Notes: generated by a model from the letters alone, not told the origin. Positions 25,016 to 35,259 are shown, counted from the first letter of the stretch. The stretch is DNA of 52,443 nt from an uncultured Porphyromonadaceae bacterium (GCA_947177405.1 CAMWUJ010000011.1:1-52443), one strand, 5' to 3'. Numbers and translations: made by a program.

Positions 25016-26536
25016 ATGGAAGAAGCTAAAAAACCGAAAAGACCTCGAATCGGAACTGCGGGGATGAATGTGGCATCAGAGAACGTTGAGAACGATGCTC
25101 GCTATGAAAAAGTGAATTACTCAAATGATTCCTCTCGCAACACTACAGAAGGTGGCGGCGAACAAAACCATTCAAATTATCAGCAAAGAAATTATGGCTA
25201 TAACCGCAATCAGGGCGGATATAACCAGAATCGTCAAGGCGGCTATGGTCAGCAGGGTTATAACCGTCAGGGGGGCTATGGCAATAACCGCAATCAGGGC
25301 GGATATAACCAGAATCGTAACCAGGGCTATAACCAGAACCGCAATCAGGGCGGCTATAACCAGAACCGTAATCAGGGCTATAACCGTTATAATCAGAACT
25401 CAGGCGACAGCGCTTCGATAGAAGGATTCCCTCAGCAGGAGAGTGGATATAATCAGAACCGCACTCAGGGAGGATACCAGACCCGCAATCAGGGTGGTTA
25501 CAACCAGAACCGCAACCAGGGCTACGGTAATAACCGCAATCAGGGATATGGCAATAACCGCAATCAAGGTGGTTACAACCAGAATCGCAACCAGGGTGGC
25601 TACAACCAGAACCGCAACCAGGGCTATGGCAATAACCGCAATCAAGGCGGCTATGGTAACAACCGTAATCAGGGCGGCTACGGCAACAGCCGTAATCAAG
25701 GTGGTTACAACCAGAATCGTAATCAGGGATTCAACCGCAATAACCGCAATCAGGGTGGTATGAAATTTACGCCGCGTCCCAAGCAGATTGATTATGTGCT
25801 TGAGGATATTGATCCCAACGAACAGATCCGCCTTAATAAATATATGGCAAATGCCGGCATCTGCTCACGTCGTGAGGCAGATGAATATATCACCGGCGGA
25901 AAGGTGAAAGTGAATGGTGTGGTTGTCACCGAACTTGGTACTAAGATTTCACGCGATGATGTGGTGGAATTTGATGAAAAGGTTGTGACTCCCGAGCGTA
26001 AATGCTACGTTCTCCTTAATAAGCCTAAGGATTGCGTCACAACAAGCGATGACCCCAACGGTCGCACCACCGTGCTTGATATAGTGAAGAATGCGTGTCA
26101 GGAAAGAATTTATCCAGTAGGTCGCCTTGACCGTAACACCACCGGTGTGCTTCTTCTAACCAATGATGGTGACCTTGCCTCCAAGCTCACTCATCCCAAA
26201 TATGTGAAGAAAAAAATCTATCACGTATGGACTGACCGAGACATCGCCGAAGAAGATATGCAGCGTATCGCCGACGGAATAGAGCTCGAGGATGGCGAAA
26301 TTCATGCAGATGCAATCAGCTATGTGTCGGATACCGACCGGAATCAGGCCGGAATCGAGATTCATAGCGGACGCAATCGTATCGTGCGTCGTATTTTCGA
26401 AAGTCTGGGTTATCGTGTCACAAAGCTTGACCGTGTATATTTTGCCGGACTAACCAAGAAAAATCTCCCGCGCGGTCGCTGGCGTTACCTCACCCAGGAA
26501 GAGGTGAACTATCTCCGCATGGGTTCATTTGAATAA
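25016..26536 (+). CDS. RluB/RsuA-family rRNA pseudouridine synthase with Asn/Gln/Gly/Tyr-rich N-terminal repeats
   Basis: This 506-residue protein has two very different halves. Residues 1-248 are disordered, with about 25 copies of short units such as GGYNQNRNQ and GYGNNRNQ. From 249 on it is an ordinary pseudouridine synthase: an S4 RNA-binding domain (about 271-318, RLNKYMANAGICSRREADEYI), then the catalytic domain with YPVGRLDRNTTG, in which Asp372 is the catalytic aspartate, and the closing SGRNRIVRRIFESLGYRVTKLDRV. The enzyme isomerises a uridine in 23S rRNA (by homology to RluB). It stands at the head of a run with asnS and secA. The catalytic half alone is the usual family length, so the N-terminal tail is an addition. 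Confidence 0.93.
   Translation: MEEAKKPKRPRIGTAGMNVASENVENDARYEKVNYSNDSSRNTTEGGGEQNHSNYQQRNYGYNRNQGGYNQNRQGGYGQQGYNRQGGYGNNRNQGGYNQNRNQGYNQNRNQGGYNQNRNQGYNRYNQNSGDSASIEGFPQQESGYNQNRTQGGYQTRNQGGYNQNRNQGYGNNRNQGYGNNRNQGGYNQNRNQGGYNQNRNQGYGNNRNQGGYGNNRNQGGYGNSRNQGGYNQNRNQGFNRNNRNQGGMKFTPRPKQIDYVLEDIDPNEQIRLNKYMANAGICSRREADEYITGGKVKVNGVVVTELGTKISRDDVVEFDEKVVTPERKCYVLLNKPKDCVTTSDDPNGRTTVLDIVKNACQERIYPVGRLDRNTTGVLLLTNDGDLASKLTHPKYVKKKIYHVWTDRDIAEEDMQRIADGIELEDGEIHADAISYVSDTDRNQAGIEIHSGRNRIVRRIFESLGYRVTKLDRVYFAGLTKKNLPRGRWRYLTQEEVNYLRMGSFE
25196..25757 (+). repeat. In-frame repeat tract encoding the NRNQGGYNQ low-complexity region
   Basis: Dozens of imperfect direct repeats based on AACCGCAATCAGGGCGGC and TATAACCAGAAC units run through this stretch in one frame. 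A break at 25395-25450 encodes the unrelated insert SGDSASIEGFPQQESG. Synonymous differences between copies (CGC/CGT, GGC/GGT) show that the repeats are old and selected at protein level, although length variation by slippage is expected. Confidence 0.9.
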
Positions 26537-26607
26537 TAAATCGTAAATAATAGAGGGTGCCGGGAATAATTTCCCGGCATTTCCGGATAAATCATATAAA
26601 AGAAAGA

Positions 26608-28005
26608 ATGAAAGATATACGTCGAGTGCGGATAGCCGATCTTCTTAAAGATCCCGCACCTTATATCGGTAAGGAAGTCGATGTAAAGGGTTGGGTGAGA
26701 TCGCGTCGTGGAAATAAGTATGTTCAGTTTGTGGCTCTCAATGACGGCACAACCATCAAGAACCTCCAGATTGTGGTGGATCTTGCCAAATTCAACGACG
26801 AGATGCTGAAACCTATCACCACCGGGTCCAGCATCCATGTGCAAGGACTCCTTGTAGAATCGCAGGGTAAAGGACAGACCGTGGAGGTGCAGGCTGAGGA
26901 GATAGAGGTATATGGCACTGCCAATCCTGATGAGTATCCCTTGCAGAAAAAAGGACATTCACTGGAATTCTTGAGGGAGATAGCTCATCTGCGTCCCCGT
27001 ACAAATACATTCGGAGCCGTGTTCCGTGTGCGTGCGGCTTTGGCTTATGCCATTCATAAATTCTTCACTGAAAAAGGATTCTATTATTTCCACACTCCGC
27101 TTATCACAGCTTCCGATTGCGAAGGAGCAGGAGCGATGTTCCAGGTCACCACTCTTCCGCTTGGGGATCTGCCCAAGACCGAGGATGGTGCTATAGACTA
27201 TAATGCAGATTTCTTCGGAAAGCAAGCCGCTCTTACTGTTTCCGGCCAGCTGGAGGGAGAATTAGGAGCTACTTCATTAGGTGCGATATATACTTTCGGA
27301 CCCACATTCCGTGCCGAGAATTCCAACACTCCGCGCCATTTGTCGGAGTTCTGGATGATAGAGCCGGAAGTGGCCTTCGCCGATATCCACGAGAATATGG
27401 ATATCGCTGAGGAATTCATCAAATATTGTATCAATTATGCTCTTGAAAACTGCAAGGATGACATCGAATTCCTTCAGGAGCACTTCGACAAGGATCTTGT
27501 GTCTCGCTTGAAATTTGTTGTGGAAAACGATTTCGTGCGACTTCCCTATACCGAGGGTATCAGGATTCTCGAGGAGAGTGGTAAGAAATTTGAATTCCCC
27601 GTTTATTGGGGCGTGGATCTTGCCTCTGAGCATGAACGCTATCTCGTGGAAGAACATTTCAAATGTCCTGTGATCCTCACCGACTATCCCAAGGAAATCA
27701 AGGCTTTCTATATGAAGCTCAACGATGACGGAAAGACAGTGCGCGCGATGGATGTGCTTTTCCCGAAAATTGGTGAAATCATCGGTGGGTCTGAGCGTGA
27801 GGAAAGCTATGACAAGCTTTCAAAGAGAATTGCCGAGCAGGGTCTCGACGGCATGGACTGGTATCTGGATACACGTAAGTTCGGTACCGTTCCCCACAGT
27901 GGTTTCGGTCTGGGATTTGAGCGTCTTGTCCTTTTTGTGACAGGTATGCAGAACATCCGTGATGTGATTCCCTTCCCACGCTATCCGAAGAATTGTGAAT
28001 ATTGA
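26608..28005 (+). CDS. asnS: Asparaginyl-tRNA synthetase
   Basis: This 465-residue class IIb enzyme charges tRNA-Asn with asparagine. The N-terminal OB fold that reads the anticodon is at about 10-115 ([28 protein letters not shown]). The class II core follows: motif 1 around [24 protein letters not shown], motif 2 in [25 protein letters not shown], and motif 3 in [16 protein letters not shown] near the C terminus. I chose the ATG at 26608 over an in-frame GTG at 26557 because [13 protein letters not shown] is the normal start and the GTG falls in a hairpin (TGCCGGGA/TCCCGGCA, 26558-26579). The stop overlaps the next gene's start. Confidence 0.96.
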   Translation: MKDIRRVRIADLLKDPAPYIGKEVDVKGWVRSRRGNKYVQFVALNDGTTIKNLQIVVDLAKFNDEMLKPITTGSSIHVQGLLVESQGKGQTVEVQAEEIEVYGTANPDEYPLQKKGHSLEFLREIAHLRPRTNTFGAVFRVRAALAYAIHKFFTEKGFYYFHTPLITASDCEGAGAMFQVTTLPLGDLPKTEDGAIDYNADFFGKQAALTVSGQLEGELGATSLGAIYTFGPTFRAENSNTPRHLSEFWMIEPEVAFADIHENMDIAEEFIKYCINYALENCKDDIEFLQEHFDKDLVSRLKFVVENDFVRLPYTEGIRILEESGKKFEFPVYWGVDLASEHERYLVEEHFKCPVILTDYPKEIKAFYMKLNDDGKTVRAMDVLFPKIGEIIGGSEREESYDKLSKRIAEQGLDGMDWYLDTRKFGTVPHSGFGLGFERLVLFVTGMQNIRDVIPFPRYPKNCEY

Positions 28006-29327
28006 TCGTCGCCACAGACTATAGGAAATTGAAAACCGGTATATACAGATATATCCTGACCTTACTGGCAATCCTGCTTCTTGTCTCTCCCGGAATAAGA
28101 GGAGAAGAGAAGCGGGATTCCGTTGTTGTAAGTCTGATCACATGTTGGCCCGGAAGCGAGATTTACGAGCTTTGCGGACACGAAGCCTTGCGGGTGAGAG
28201 GTACTGTTAACGGGGAACCGGTCGATTCGGTATGGAATTACGGGGTGTTTGATTATAACGCCCCCGGATTCGTATATAGATTTGTGAAAGGGGAGACCGA
28301 CTATATGTTGGCCGGCTATCCTTTCGCTTGGTTTCTGCCCGAATATCAGAATCAGCGACGCAGGGTGGTGGAACAAGACCTTAACCTATCGGCAGACCAA
28401 GCCATGAGGTTGGTGGAGATGTTGCAGAAGGAAGGGAAGCCAGAAAATCGCACCTATCGTTATAACTATGTAAGAGATAACTGCGCCACGCGCATAGTGG
28501 ATCGTATTGATTCGGTGGCTGGATCGCCGGTGGTATATCCCGACAGCATTGGATATGGCACATTCCGTCGTGAGATGCGTGCCTATCATAAGAATTATCC
28601 ATGGTATCAGTTTGGCATCGACCTTGCTTTAGGAGCCGGCATCGATATGCCGATCCGGGGACGAGAGGAGATGTTTGTGCCTGTCGAAATGTATAAGAAA
28701 GCGGAACACGCGCGGTTTGCCGACGGACGTCCGTTAATACGTGCCACGCGTGTGCTGAATGAAGGATCCGACGATGCTGTGCTTCCTCCCACCAATATTT
28801 GGTTATCTCCCTTGGCAGTAAGTTGGATATGGTTCGTTATAGTGGGGTTGGTCTCGCTTTGGATGTTCCTCCGGAATAAACTCGCCAGATGGATTTATGC
28901 CCTATGGTTCGGGATTTGCGGGTTGGCAGGATGCCTGATAGCTTTTCTGGTATTTGTCTCCGTGCATGAGGCCACGAGTCCAAATGTGCTCCTTCTGTGG
29001 CTCAATCCTTTGCAGCTTCTTATGAGCATCTCGATATGGAGCCGCAAGATCAAGGGAGTATCCTTCGCTGTGGCATATTATAATATTGTGGCGCTCACGT
29101 GCCTTCTGATAGTATGGGCTTTTCAGAAGCAGAGCGCTAATCCTGCTTTCTTCCCGCTTATGGGATCGACACTTCTGCTTGCAGTAACCTTCGCAGTGGT
29201 GGCTCCCAAATATTACGGGTCAAATAAAAGAGATGGTTTGACGTTTAATAAGAAAGCTCTCGATGCCTCCTTCAAAAGAGGAGGGTTGAGAAGAACAACC
29301 GGAACAGGAAAAAAGAGATCAAAATGA
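28002..29327 (+). CDS. DUF4105 membrane protein (Lnb-like lipoprotein N-acyltransferase family)
   Basis: This protein of about 441 residues has an N-terminal membrane signal ([18 protein letters not shown]), a periplasmic domain to about residue 260 and four to five C-terminal membrane helices. The periplasmic domain carries the DUF4105 pattern: a His in [10 protein letters not shown] (His60) and a Cys in [17 protein letters not shown] (Cys161), a likely Cys-His pair in a papain-like fold. This family has recently been linked to lipoprotein N-acylation in Bacteroides (Lnb); I rely on memory for that. No ATG or GTG precedes the signal, so translation must start at TTG 28002, overlapping the asnS stop, or TTG 28029. 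It overlaps the next gene by 4 nt. Confidence 0.8.
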   Translation: MIVATDYRKLKTGIYRYILTLLAILLLVSPGIRGEEKRDSVVVSLITCWPGSEIYELCGHEALRVRGTVNGEPVDSVWNYGVFDYNAPGFVYRFVKGETDYMLAGYPFAWFLPEYQNQRRRVVEQDLNLSADQAMRLVEMLQKEGKPENRTYRYNYVRDNCATRIVDRIDSVAGSPVVYPDSIGYGTFRREMRAYHKNYPWYQFGIDLALGAGIDMPIRGREEMFVPVEMYKKAEHARFADGRPLIRATRVLNEGSDDAVLPPTNIWLSPLAVSWIWFVIVGLVSLWMFLRNKLARWIYALWFGICGLAGCLIAFLVFVSVHEATSPNVLLLWLNPLQLLMSISIWSRKIKGVSFAVAYYNIVALTCLLIVWAFQKQSANPAFFPLMGSTLLLAVTFAVVAPKYYGSNKRDGLTFNKKALDASFKRGGLRRTTGTGKKRSK

Positions 29328-30925
29328 AAAAGTTGGTAACTACAGTGCTTTGCGGTCTTGTGACCCTGAACGTGCTGGCACAGACAGTGCCGGGACGTCC
29401 CAAGCTCGTTGTAGGTATTGTGGTTGACCAGATGCGTACCGACTACATCGAATATCTGAAGAGTTATTTCGGAGATCGGGGATTCAGGAGAATGATGAAG
29501 GACGGTGTGTACATGCGCGATGTCGATTTCAAAGTCAACGACCTTGACGCGGCAAGCGCAACAGCAATGCTCTACACCGGCGCTTATCCCTCACAGACCG
29601 GAGTGCCTGCCTCCTTGATCTATGACAATGAGTCAAAGAAGCTGACACCGGCCCTGGCGGATTCCAAGACCCTCGGCAATTTCACTAATGACTCCTATTC
29701 TCCGGAGAAGCTTCGTCTCTCCACAATTTCCGATGAATTGTCGGTGGATGGCGCAGGCCTGGCACAGATATATGCCTTTTCTCCTGATCCGCAGCAGTCG
29801 ATGATAATGGCCGGCCATGCCGGTACCGGTGCCTTCTGGATCAATAATACCAACGGCAATTGGGCCACCACCACATGGTACAAGCCCATGCCTTCCCAGA
29901 TAAGTTCAAAAAACTATTCCTCTTCCCTTGCATCGCGTATAGATACCATGCAATGGAAGCCGATGCTCCCCATCGACAAGATGCCCGGTTTGCCGAGGCA
30001 AAAGACACTTGCTCCTTTCCGCCATACTTTTCCTAAGACCGACAAGAACGTCTATATACGTTTCTCCGAGTCCCCAATGGCCAACAGGGAAGTGACCGAT
30101 ATGGCTATCGAATGTCTGAAGGGTCTCAATATGGGAAACACGGGATCCACTATCGACATGCTCAATTTAGGCTATACCGTGGCTCCTTATAAATATGTCA
30201 AGGATGGTGACAGCCGTCCTGAAGTCACTGACGCATATCTGCGTCTCGATAAGGAGTTGGGGAGACTTTTCGATGCTATTGACCGTTATGTCGGCGCCGG
30301 AAACGCAATGGTCTGGGTGAGCTCGACCGGTTATTATGACGATGCCGTGATCGATGAAAAGAAATACCGGATTCCTACCGGTGAATTTTCCATCAAGAGA
30401 GCAAAGTCTCTTCTTAATTCATATTTGTCTGCACGGCATGGCAATGCAGGTTATGTGGATACCTTCAAGGATGGACATCTATACTTCGACCACAAGGCAA
30501 TCGAACAACGTAATCTTGATATAAATGAGGTCGTGGCCGACGCACGTTCATTTCTTGTGAAGATGAGCGGGGTGGCGGATGCCTTGACCCTCAACGATAT
30601 ATTATCGCCTTCCACTCCGGAGGAGGAGCGGATGCGGCTGTCAATCGATCCCAAGACAGGAGGAGATATTTTCGTGACATTCAATCCGGGATGGACTGTG
30701 GTAGATGATCTTTCCTATCCTGAAGTGGTAAAGGCTACCAGAGAGACTCCTGTGCTTACACCGGCTTTCATCATCGCCCCCGGAATTGTAGCCGAGACCA
30801 TATCCCATCCGGTAGATGCTACGGCGCTTGCGCCCACTGTGTCGGGAATCCTCAGAATCCGGAGTCCTAACGGATCCACTACCAAACCCTTGCTACTTAA
30901 CTATACGGAGACCCATCATAAATGA
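29324..30925 (+). CDS. PafA-like alkaline-phosphatase-fold protein, apparently catalytically dead
   Basis: This 533-residue protein has a signal peptide (LVTTVLCGLVTLNVLAQ). The fold is recognisable: VVGIVVDQMRTDYIEYL, LYTGAYPSQTGVPA, MAGHAGTGAFWIN, DAYLRLDKELGRLFDAID, APTVSGILRI..PNGS. Yet nearly every catalytic position I can place is changed. The nucleophile loop reads DLDAASATAM, without the usual TxTxxGH. The phosphate-binding S-x-K-D-R reads SPDPQ. The metal D-x-x-x-H reads GYTVAPYK, the D-H pair reads TGYYDD, and the late THVP reads RETPVLTP. Only Asp35 remains. It probably serves as a binding or structural periplasmic protein. It is coupled to the DUF4105 gene and sits 61 nt before secA. 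Confidence 0.75.
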   Translation: MKKLVTTVLCGLVTLNVLAQTVPGRPKLVVGIVVDQMRTDYIEYLKSYFGDRGFRRMMKDGVYMRDVDFKVNDLDAASATAMLYTGAYPSQTGVPASLIYDNESKKLTPALADSKTLGNFTNDSYSPEKLRLSTISDELSVDGAGLAQIYAFSPDPQQSMIMAGHAGTGAFWINNTNGNWATTTWYKPMPSQISSKNYSSSLASRIDTMQWKPMLPIDKMPGLPRQKTLAPFRHTFPKTDKNVYIRFSESPMANREVTDMAIECLKGLNMGNTGSTIDMLNLGYTVAPYKYVKDGDSRPEVTDAYLRLDKELGRLFDAIDRYVGAGNAMVWVSSTGYYDDAVIDEKKYRIPTGEFSIKRAKSLLNSYLSARHGNAGYVDTFKDGHLYFDHKAIEQRNLDINEVVADARSFLVKMSGVADALTLNDILSPSTPEEERMRLSIDPKTGGDIFVTFNPGWTVVDDLSYPEVVKATRETPVLTPAFIIAPGIVAETISHPVDATALAPTVSGILRIRSPNGSTTKPLLLNYTETHHK

Positions 30926-30986
30926 TGGCACCAATATTGTGAGCAATAAGTCTCCATAAAAATCAATCCGGAAAAAATTACATACA

Positions 30987-33900
30987 ATGATATCCAAACT
31001 ATTCAAGAAAATTTTCGGTGATCAGTCGGAACGTGCCGTGAAGCCGCTTTGGGATCGCCTCCATAATGAAATCAACCCGATATCCGAGCAAATCAAGGAT
31101 ATCAGCAATGATGATCTGCGTGGTCGGATCGACACCATCCGCACCAATATTCGCGGAAAAGCGCAGGAATATAAAGATCAGATGGCCGAGATCCGCAAAG
31201 AGATCGAAACACTTGATTATGATAAGCGCGAGCCATACTGGAAGAGAATCGACGATCTGAAAGAAGAGATGTTCGATGAGTATGCACGCAATCTCGATGC
31301 TGCGCTTCCTGAGGTGTTTGCAGTGATAAAGGAAACAGCTCGCCGTTTCAAGGACAATGATACCATAGAGGTTACTGCCACTGATGCCGACCGTGAGCTC
31401 GCCGCTGCAGGCAAGGATTTTGTGACCATCGACGGTGACAAGGCCATATACAAGACTGAATGGGTTGCCGGTGGCAACCTCATGAAGTGGGATATGTGCC
31501 ATTATGATGTCCAGCTGATCGGTGGTATGGTGCTCCATGGTATCATGAATAAAGGAAAAGTGACCAACAGTATCGCTGAGATGGCAACCGGTGAAGGTAA
31601 GACTCTGGTGGCCACTCTCCCTGTATTCCTCAATGCACTCACCGGGGAAGGTGTGCATGTGGTGACCGTGAACGATTACCTTGCAAAACGAGATTCCGAA
31701 TGGATGGGGCCGCTTTATCAGTTCCACGGATTGACAGTAGATTGTATCGACAAGACCGAACCCAATTCTCCGGAGCGTAGAAAGGCTTATAGAAGTGATA
31801 TCACGTTCGGTACCAACAATGAGTTTGGTTTCGATTATCTACGTGATAACATGGCTACCCAGACCGAGGACCTGGTGCAGCGCGATGATCATTACTATGC
31901 TATTGTGGATGAGGTGGATTCAGTGCTTATCGACGATGCGCGAACCCCGTTGATCATTTCAGGTCCGGTGCCCAAGGGTGACGACCAGATGTTCAATGAG
32001 TTCAAACCCAATGTGGAGAAGCTTGTCAATGCCCAGCGTAAGCTTGCCCAAAGTCTCCTTCTTGAAGCAAAAGATAAGATTGGCAAAGGTGATTATGAAG
32101 AGGGCGGATTAGCGCTATTCCGTGTATATAAGGCTCTTCCGAAGCATAATCCACTTATCCGCTATCTCAGCGAGGATGGTATCAAGCAGCTCATGCTTAA
32201 GGTGGAGGCCAAGTATATGCAGGACAATAACCGCGAGATGCCTAAGGCTGTGGAGCCACTCTTCTTCGTAATCGATGAGAAGAACCATTCCATTGAACTG
32301 ACAGATAAAGGAATCGAGGTATTGACAGGCTATAATCAGGATCCCGATTTCTTTATTCTCCCCGATATCGCGTCCCAGCTTTCAGCTGTAGAGAACGAAG
32401 ATCTCACCTCAGAAGAGAAGCAGGAGAAGAAGGACAAGCTTTTGCAGGACTATGCTGTTAAGGCAGAGCGCGTCCATACAGTGAACCAGCTTCTTAAGGC
32501 TTACACTCTTTTCGACAAAGATATCGAATATGTGATCGATGACAATAAAATCAAGATTGTCGATGAGCAGACAGGCCGTATAATGGAAGGCCGTCGTTAT
32601 TCAGATGGACTCCATCAGGCAATCGAAGCAAAGGAAGGGGTGAAGGTTGAGGCAGCTACCCAGACCTATGCCACAATCACTCTCCAGAACTATTTCCGTA
32701 TGTATCGTAAGTTGGCCGGTATGACCGGTACGGCGATGACAGAAGCAGGAGAGTTCTATGATATCTATAAACTCGATGTGATCGAGATCCCTACCAACCG
32801 CCCCGTGATCCGTGACGATATGAACGACCGTGTATATCGCACCAAGAAAGAGAAATATGCGGCAGTGATCCAGGAGGTTGAGGATATGGTGAATGCAGGT
32901 CGCCCCGTGCTTGTCGGCACCACATCGGTAGAGATTTCAGAGCTCCTTTCCAAGATGCTGAAGCTTCGTAAGATCGACCATCAGGTGCTCAATGCCAAGC
33001 TTCATCAGAAAGAAGCAGATATTGTGGCACAGGCCGGTAAGAAAGGCACCGTGACTATCGCCACCAATATGGCCGGTCGTGGTACTGATATCAAGCTCCC
33101 TCAAGAAGTGAAGGATGCCGGTGGTCTTGCCATTATCGGTACAGAGCGTCATGAGTCGCGCCGTGTGGACCGTCAGCTTCGTGGTCGTGCCGGTCGTCAG
33201 GGAGACCCGGGAAGTTCGGTATTCTTCGTGTCATTTGAAGATACCGTGATGCGTCTCTTTGCCAACGACCGTGTAGTCAAGATGCTCGACCGTATGGGCT
33301 TCAAGGAAGGAGAAATGCTTGAGAACAGTATGGTGACCAAGTCTATCGAGAATGCCCAGAAACGCGTGGAGGAAAATAACTTCGGAATCCGTAAGCGTCT
33401 TGTGGAATATGATGACATCATGAATGCCCAGCGAAAGGGTGTCTATGGACGTCGTCAGAATGCGTTGAAAGGTGAGAGAATGGGTGCTGATATAGCCAAT
33501 ATGGTATATGAGGTATGTTCGACGCTTGCCAATGGAGTATATGAGGGCTATCATGACTTCAATAATGAAGTGAATCGTGTTTTAGCTCTTGAACTTCCAT
33601 TCACTGAGGAGGAGTATCCAAAGCTTGATGCAGCTCAGATAACTGATCGTCTCACCGAAGCTGCCATGAACCGCCTTGCCCGTCGTAAAGAGAAGATGGC
33701 AGAAGGTCTTGCTCCCTATGTGAAAGAATTTGTGGAGGAGAGAAATGCTGCCGGTCCTATCGGAGTGCCTATGACCGATGGTCGCAGGATGTTCAATATC
33801 CGTGCTGATATCAAAGAGTGCTACGAAAATAATTGCAGACCTATCACCAAAGCTTGGGAGAAAGCCGTGCTTCTTTCCTCGATAGACAGCTCTTGGCAGG

Positions 33901-34436
33901 AACAGCTCCGCGAAATGGATGAACTGCGTAAGTCGGTTCAGAATGCTTCATACGAGCAGAAAGATCCTCTGGTGATCTATAAGATCGAGGCTTTTGAACT
34001 TTGGAAGAAGATGGTTCAGGAGATGAATACCAAGTCGGTATCCACACTTATGCGTGGCAAGCTTGCTATTCCTGATTATGAGGAGAACAAGCGTATGGAA
34101 GCCGAGAGGAAGCGCCAGGAAGAAGAGAAGGCCCAGGCCAAACGTGAGGCTTTTGAGAAAGCACAGGCACAGGCAGCTGCCCGCAGGAGCTCTCAGCCGC
34201 AGGGACAGATACAGTCGGGCTATAGCACTGCCGGCACTCATAATCCTTACGCCAATTATTCCACCACCCGTGATACATATCCCGGCGAATCTGCACAACG
34301 TCAGGCAGCGAAGAATGTGAATCGTCCCCAGGGTCCGAAACAGCCGATCAAAGCCGAACCAAAAGTAGGACGTAACGATCCTTGTCCTTGCGGATCCGGC
34401 AAGAAATACAAGAACTGTCACGGTAAGAACGCCTGA
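30987..34436 (+). CDS. secA: Preprotein translocase ATPase SecA
   Basis: This 1149-residue motor protein drives secretion through SecYEG. Walker A is MATGEGKT (199-206), and the Walker B/DEAD-like element [13 protein letters not shown] begins at about 308. The preprotein cross-linking and helical-scaffold regions follow, with [16 protein letters not shown] and [16 protein letters not shown] from the second ATPase half. The C terminus is a Lys/Glu/Gln-rich linker ending in the zinc motif [13 protein letters not shown] (Cys1133, Cys1135, Cys1144, His1145), which binds SecB or ribosomes in relatives. The extra length over the 900-residue E. coli protein is typical of Bacteroidota SecA. It is last in the run and ends at a large hairpin. 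Confidence 0.97.
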   Translation: MISKLFKKIFGDQSERAVKPLWDRLHNEINPISEQIKDISNDDLRGRIDTIRTNIRGKAQEYKDQMAEIRKEIETLDYDKREPYWKRIDDLKEEMFDEYARNLDAALPEVFAVIKETARRFKDNDTIEVTATDADRELAAAGKDFVTIDGDKAIYKTEWVAGGNLMKWDMCHYDVQLIGGMVLHGIMNKGKVTNSIAEMATGEGKTLVATLPVFLNALTGEGVHVVTVNDYLAKRDSEWMGPLYQFHGLTVDCIDKTEPNSPERRKAYRSDITFGTNNEFGFDYLRDNMATQTEDLVQRDDHYYAIVDEVDSVLIDDARTPLIISGPVPKGDDQMFNEFKPNVEKLVNAQRKLAQSLLLEAKDKIGKGDYEEGGLALFRVYKALPKHNPLIRYLSEDGIKQLMLKVEAKYMQDNNREMPKAVEPLFFVIDEKNHSIELTDKGIEVLTGYNQDPDFFILPDIASQLSAVENEDLTSEEKQEKKDKLLQDYAVKAERVHTVNQLLKAYTLFDKDIEYVIDDNKIKIVDEQTGRIMEGRRYSDGLHQAIEAKEGVKVEAATQTYATITLQNYFRMYRKLAGMTGTAMTEAGEFYDIYKLDVIEIPTNRPVIRDDMNDRVYRTKKEKYAAVIQEVEDMVNAGRPVLVGTTSVEISELLSKMLKLRKIDHQVLNAKLHQKEADIVAQAGKKGTVTIATNMAGRGTDIKLPQEVKDAGGLAIIGTERHESRRVDRQLRGRAGRQGDPGSSVFFVSFEDTVMRLFANDRVVKMLDRMGFKEGEMLENSMVTKSIENAQKRVEENNFGIRKRLVEYDDIMNAQRKGVYGRRQNALKGERMGADIANMVYEVCSTLANGVYEGYHDFNNEVNRVLALELPFTEEEYPKLDAAQITDRLTEAAMNRLARRKEKMAEGLAPYVKEFVEERNAAGPIGVPMTDGRRMFNIRADIKECYENNCRPITKAWEKAVLLSSIDSSWQEQLREMDELRKSVQNASYEQKDPLVIYKIEAFELWKKMVQEMNTKSVSTLMRGKLAIPDYEENKRMEAERKRQEEEKAQAKREAFEKAQAQAAARRSSQPQGQIQSGYSTAGTHNPYANYSTTRDTYPGESAQRQAAKNVNRPQGPKQPIKAEPKVGRNDPCPCGSGKKYKNCHGKNA

Positions 34437-34443
34437 AAGGCCT

Positions 34444-34522
34444 GCTAAGGTTCTTATGCAAAAAATCCCTCCCAAAGCATTGTGAAGCTTTTGGGAGGGA
34501 TTTTTTGCATAAGAACCTTAGC
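34444..34522. terminator. Long inverted-repeat terminator after secA
   Basis: The arms 34444-34478 (35 nt) and 34487-34522 (36 nt) are complementary throughout except for one bulged A, with an 8-nt loop. The inner stem ATCCCTCCCAAA/TTTTGGGAGGGAT is followed by TTTTTT, a normal terminator. The outer extension GCTAAGGTTCTTATGCA roughly doubles its length. Confidence 0.85.
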
Positions 34523-34530
34523 GTTTAGTT

Positions 34531-34582
34531 AAAGAATATTTATTCTTTGAACTTGATTATATATATGCGTGTTTTATTATTG
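34531..34582 (+). promoter_or_regulatory. ahpCF promoter with upstream palindrome
   Basis: AAAGAATA-TT-TATTCTTT (34531-34548) is a perfect 8-bp-arm palindrome, 4 bp before TTG (34553-34555). A 19-bp spacer leads to TATTATTG (34575-34582), one mismatch from TAnnTTTG. The placement next to the -33 box suits an oxidative-stress activator or repressor, but I cannot tell OxyR from PerR by eye. Confidence 0.55.
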
Positions 34583-34619
34583 AAAGAGATAAATCACTAA
34601 TATATAATAATATAAATTT

Positions 34620-35186
34620 ATGGAAACAATAGTAAATACGAGAATCCCCGAATTTAAGGTTAATGCATTTCATGATGGAAAATTTGAGACTGTGACAGAT
34701 AAAGATGTGCTGGGCAAATGGTCGGTGTTCTTCTTCTATCCTGCTGACTTCACATTCGTATGTCCAACCGAGCTCGTGGATCTTGCAGAGAAGTATGATA
34801 AATTGAAATCAATGGGTGTTGAAGTCTATTCTGTGAGCTGCGACACGCAATTTGTTCATAAGGCATGGCACGACGCTTCCGATAGCATAAAGAAAATCAA
34901 ATATCCCATGCTTGCTGATCCTAAGGGTGTGCTTGCCCGAGCTTTCGGCGTGATGGATGAGGAGGAAGGAATGGCATATAGAGGCACATTCGTGGCAGAC
35001 CCCGAAGGAAAAATCAAGCTTGTTGAAATTCAGGATAACAGTATAGGTCGTAACGCTGATGAGCTTCTCCGCAAAGTGGAGGCCGCTCAATTTGTTGCAG
35101 CCCATCCCGGTGAAGTATGTCCTGCAAAATGGAAGGAAGGCGCTGCTACCTTGAAACCTTCAATCGACCTTGTAGGTAAGATCTAA
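34620..35186 (+). CDS. ahpC: Alkyl hydroperoxide reductase peroxiredoxin subunit
   Basis: This 188-residue typical 2-Cys peroxiredoxin reduces H2O2, organic peroxides and peroxynitrite. The peroxidatic cysteine is Cys48 in FYPADFTFVCPTE. The resolving cysteine is Cys167 in HPGEVCPAKW. YRGTFVADPEGKIKLVEIQDNSIGRN is the conserved substrate-pocket and dimer region. The length equals that of AhpC elsewhere. It is followed after 73 nt by ahpF, its reductase, and has its own promoter with an upstream palindrome. Confidence 0.97.
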   Translation: METIVNTRIPEFKVNAFHDGKFETVTDKDVLGKWSVFFFYPADFTFVCPTELVDLAEKYDKLKSMGVEVYSVSCDTQFVHKAWHDASDSIKKIKYPMLADPKGVLARAFGVMDEEEGMAYRGTFVADPEGKIKLVEIQDNSIGRNADELLRKVEAAQFVAAHPGEVCPAKWKEGAATLKPSIDLVGKI

Positions 35187-35259
35187 AACATAATAAAAAA
35201 TGTGAAACTATACAGGGTCGTGAGTTTATTTACTTGCGACCCTGCTTATTATCAAAACT

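Noticed and set aside
25196-25757. Possible CRISPR-like array, because of regularly spaced repeats
   Set aside because: The repeats are in-frame, short, contiguous and without unique spacers, and they encode protein. No cas gene is near.
25400-25763. Repetitive open frames rich in Val/Ala/Ile or Thr/Arg on both strands within the rluB-like repeat tract
   Set aside because: They arise because the DNA repeat has a unit length that is a multiple of three and lacks stops in several frames. Only the frame continuing into the S4 domain makes sense.
30999-31727. 242-codon frame on the minus strand opposite secA
   Set aside because: It lies fully inside the strongly conserved secA sequence, starts and ends at arbitrary points and has no recognisable domain.
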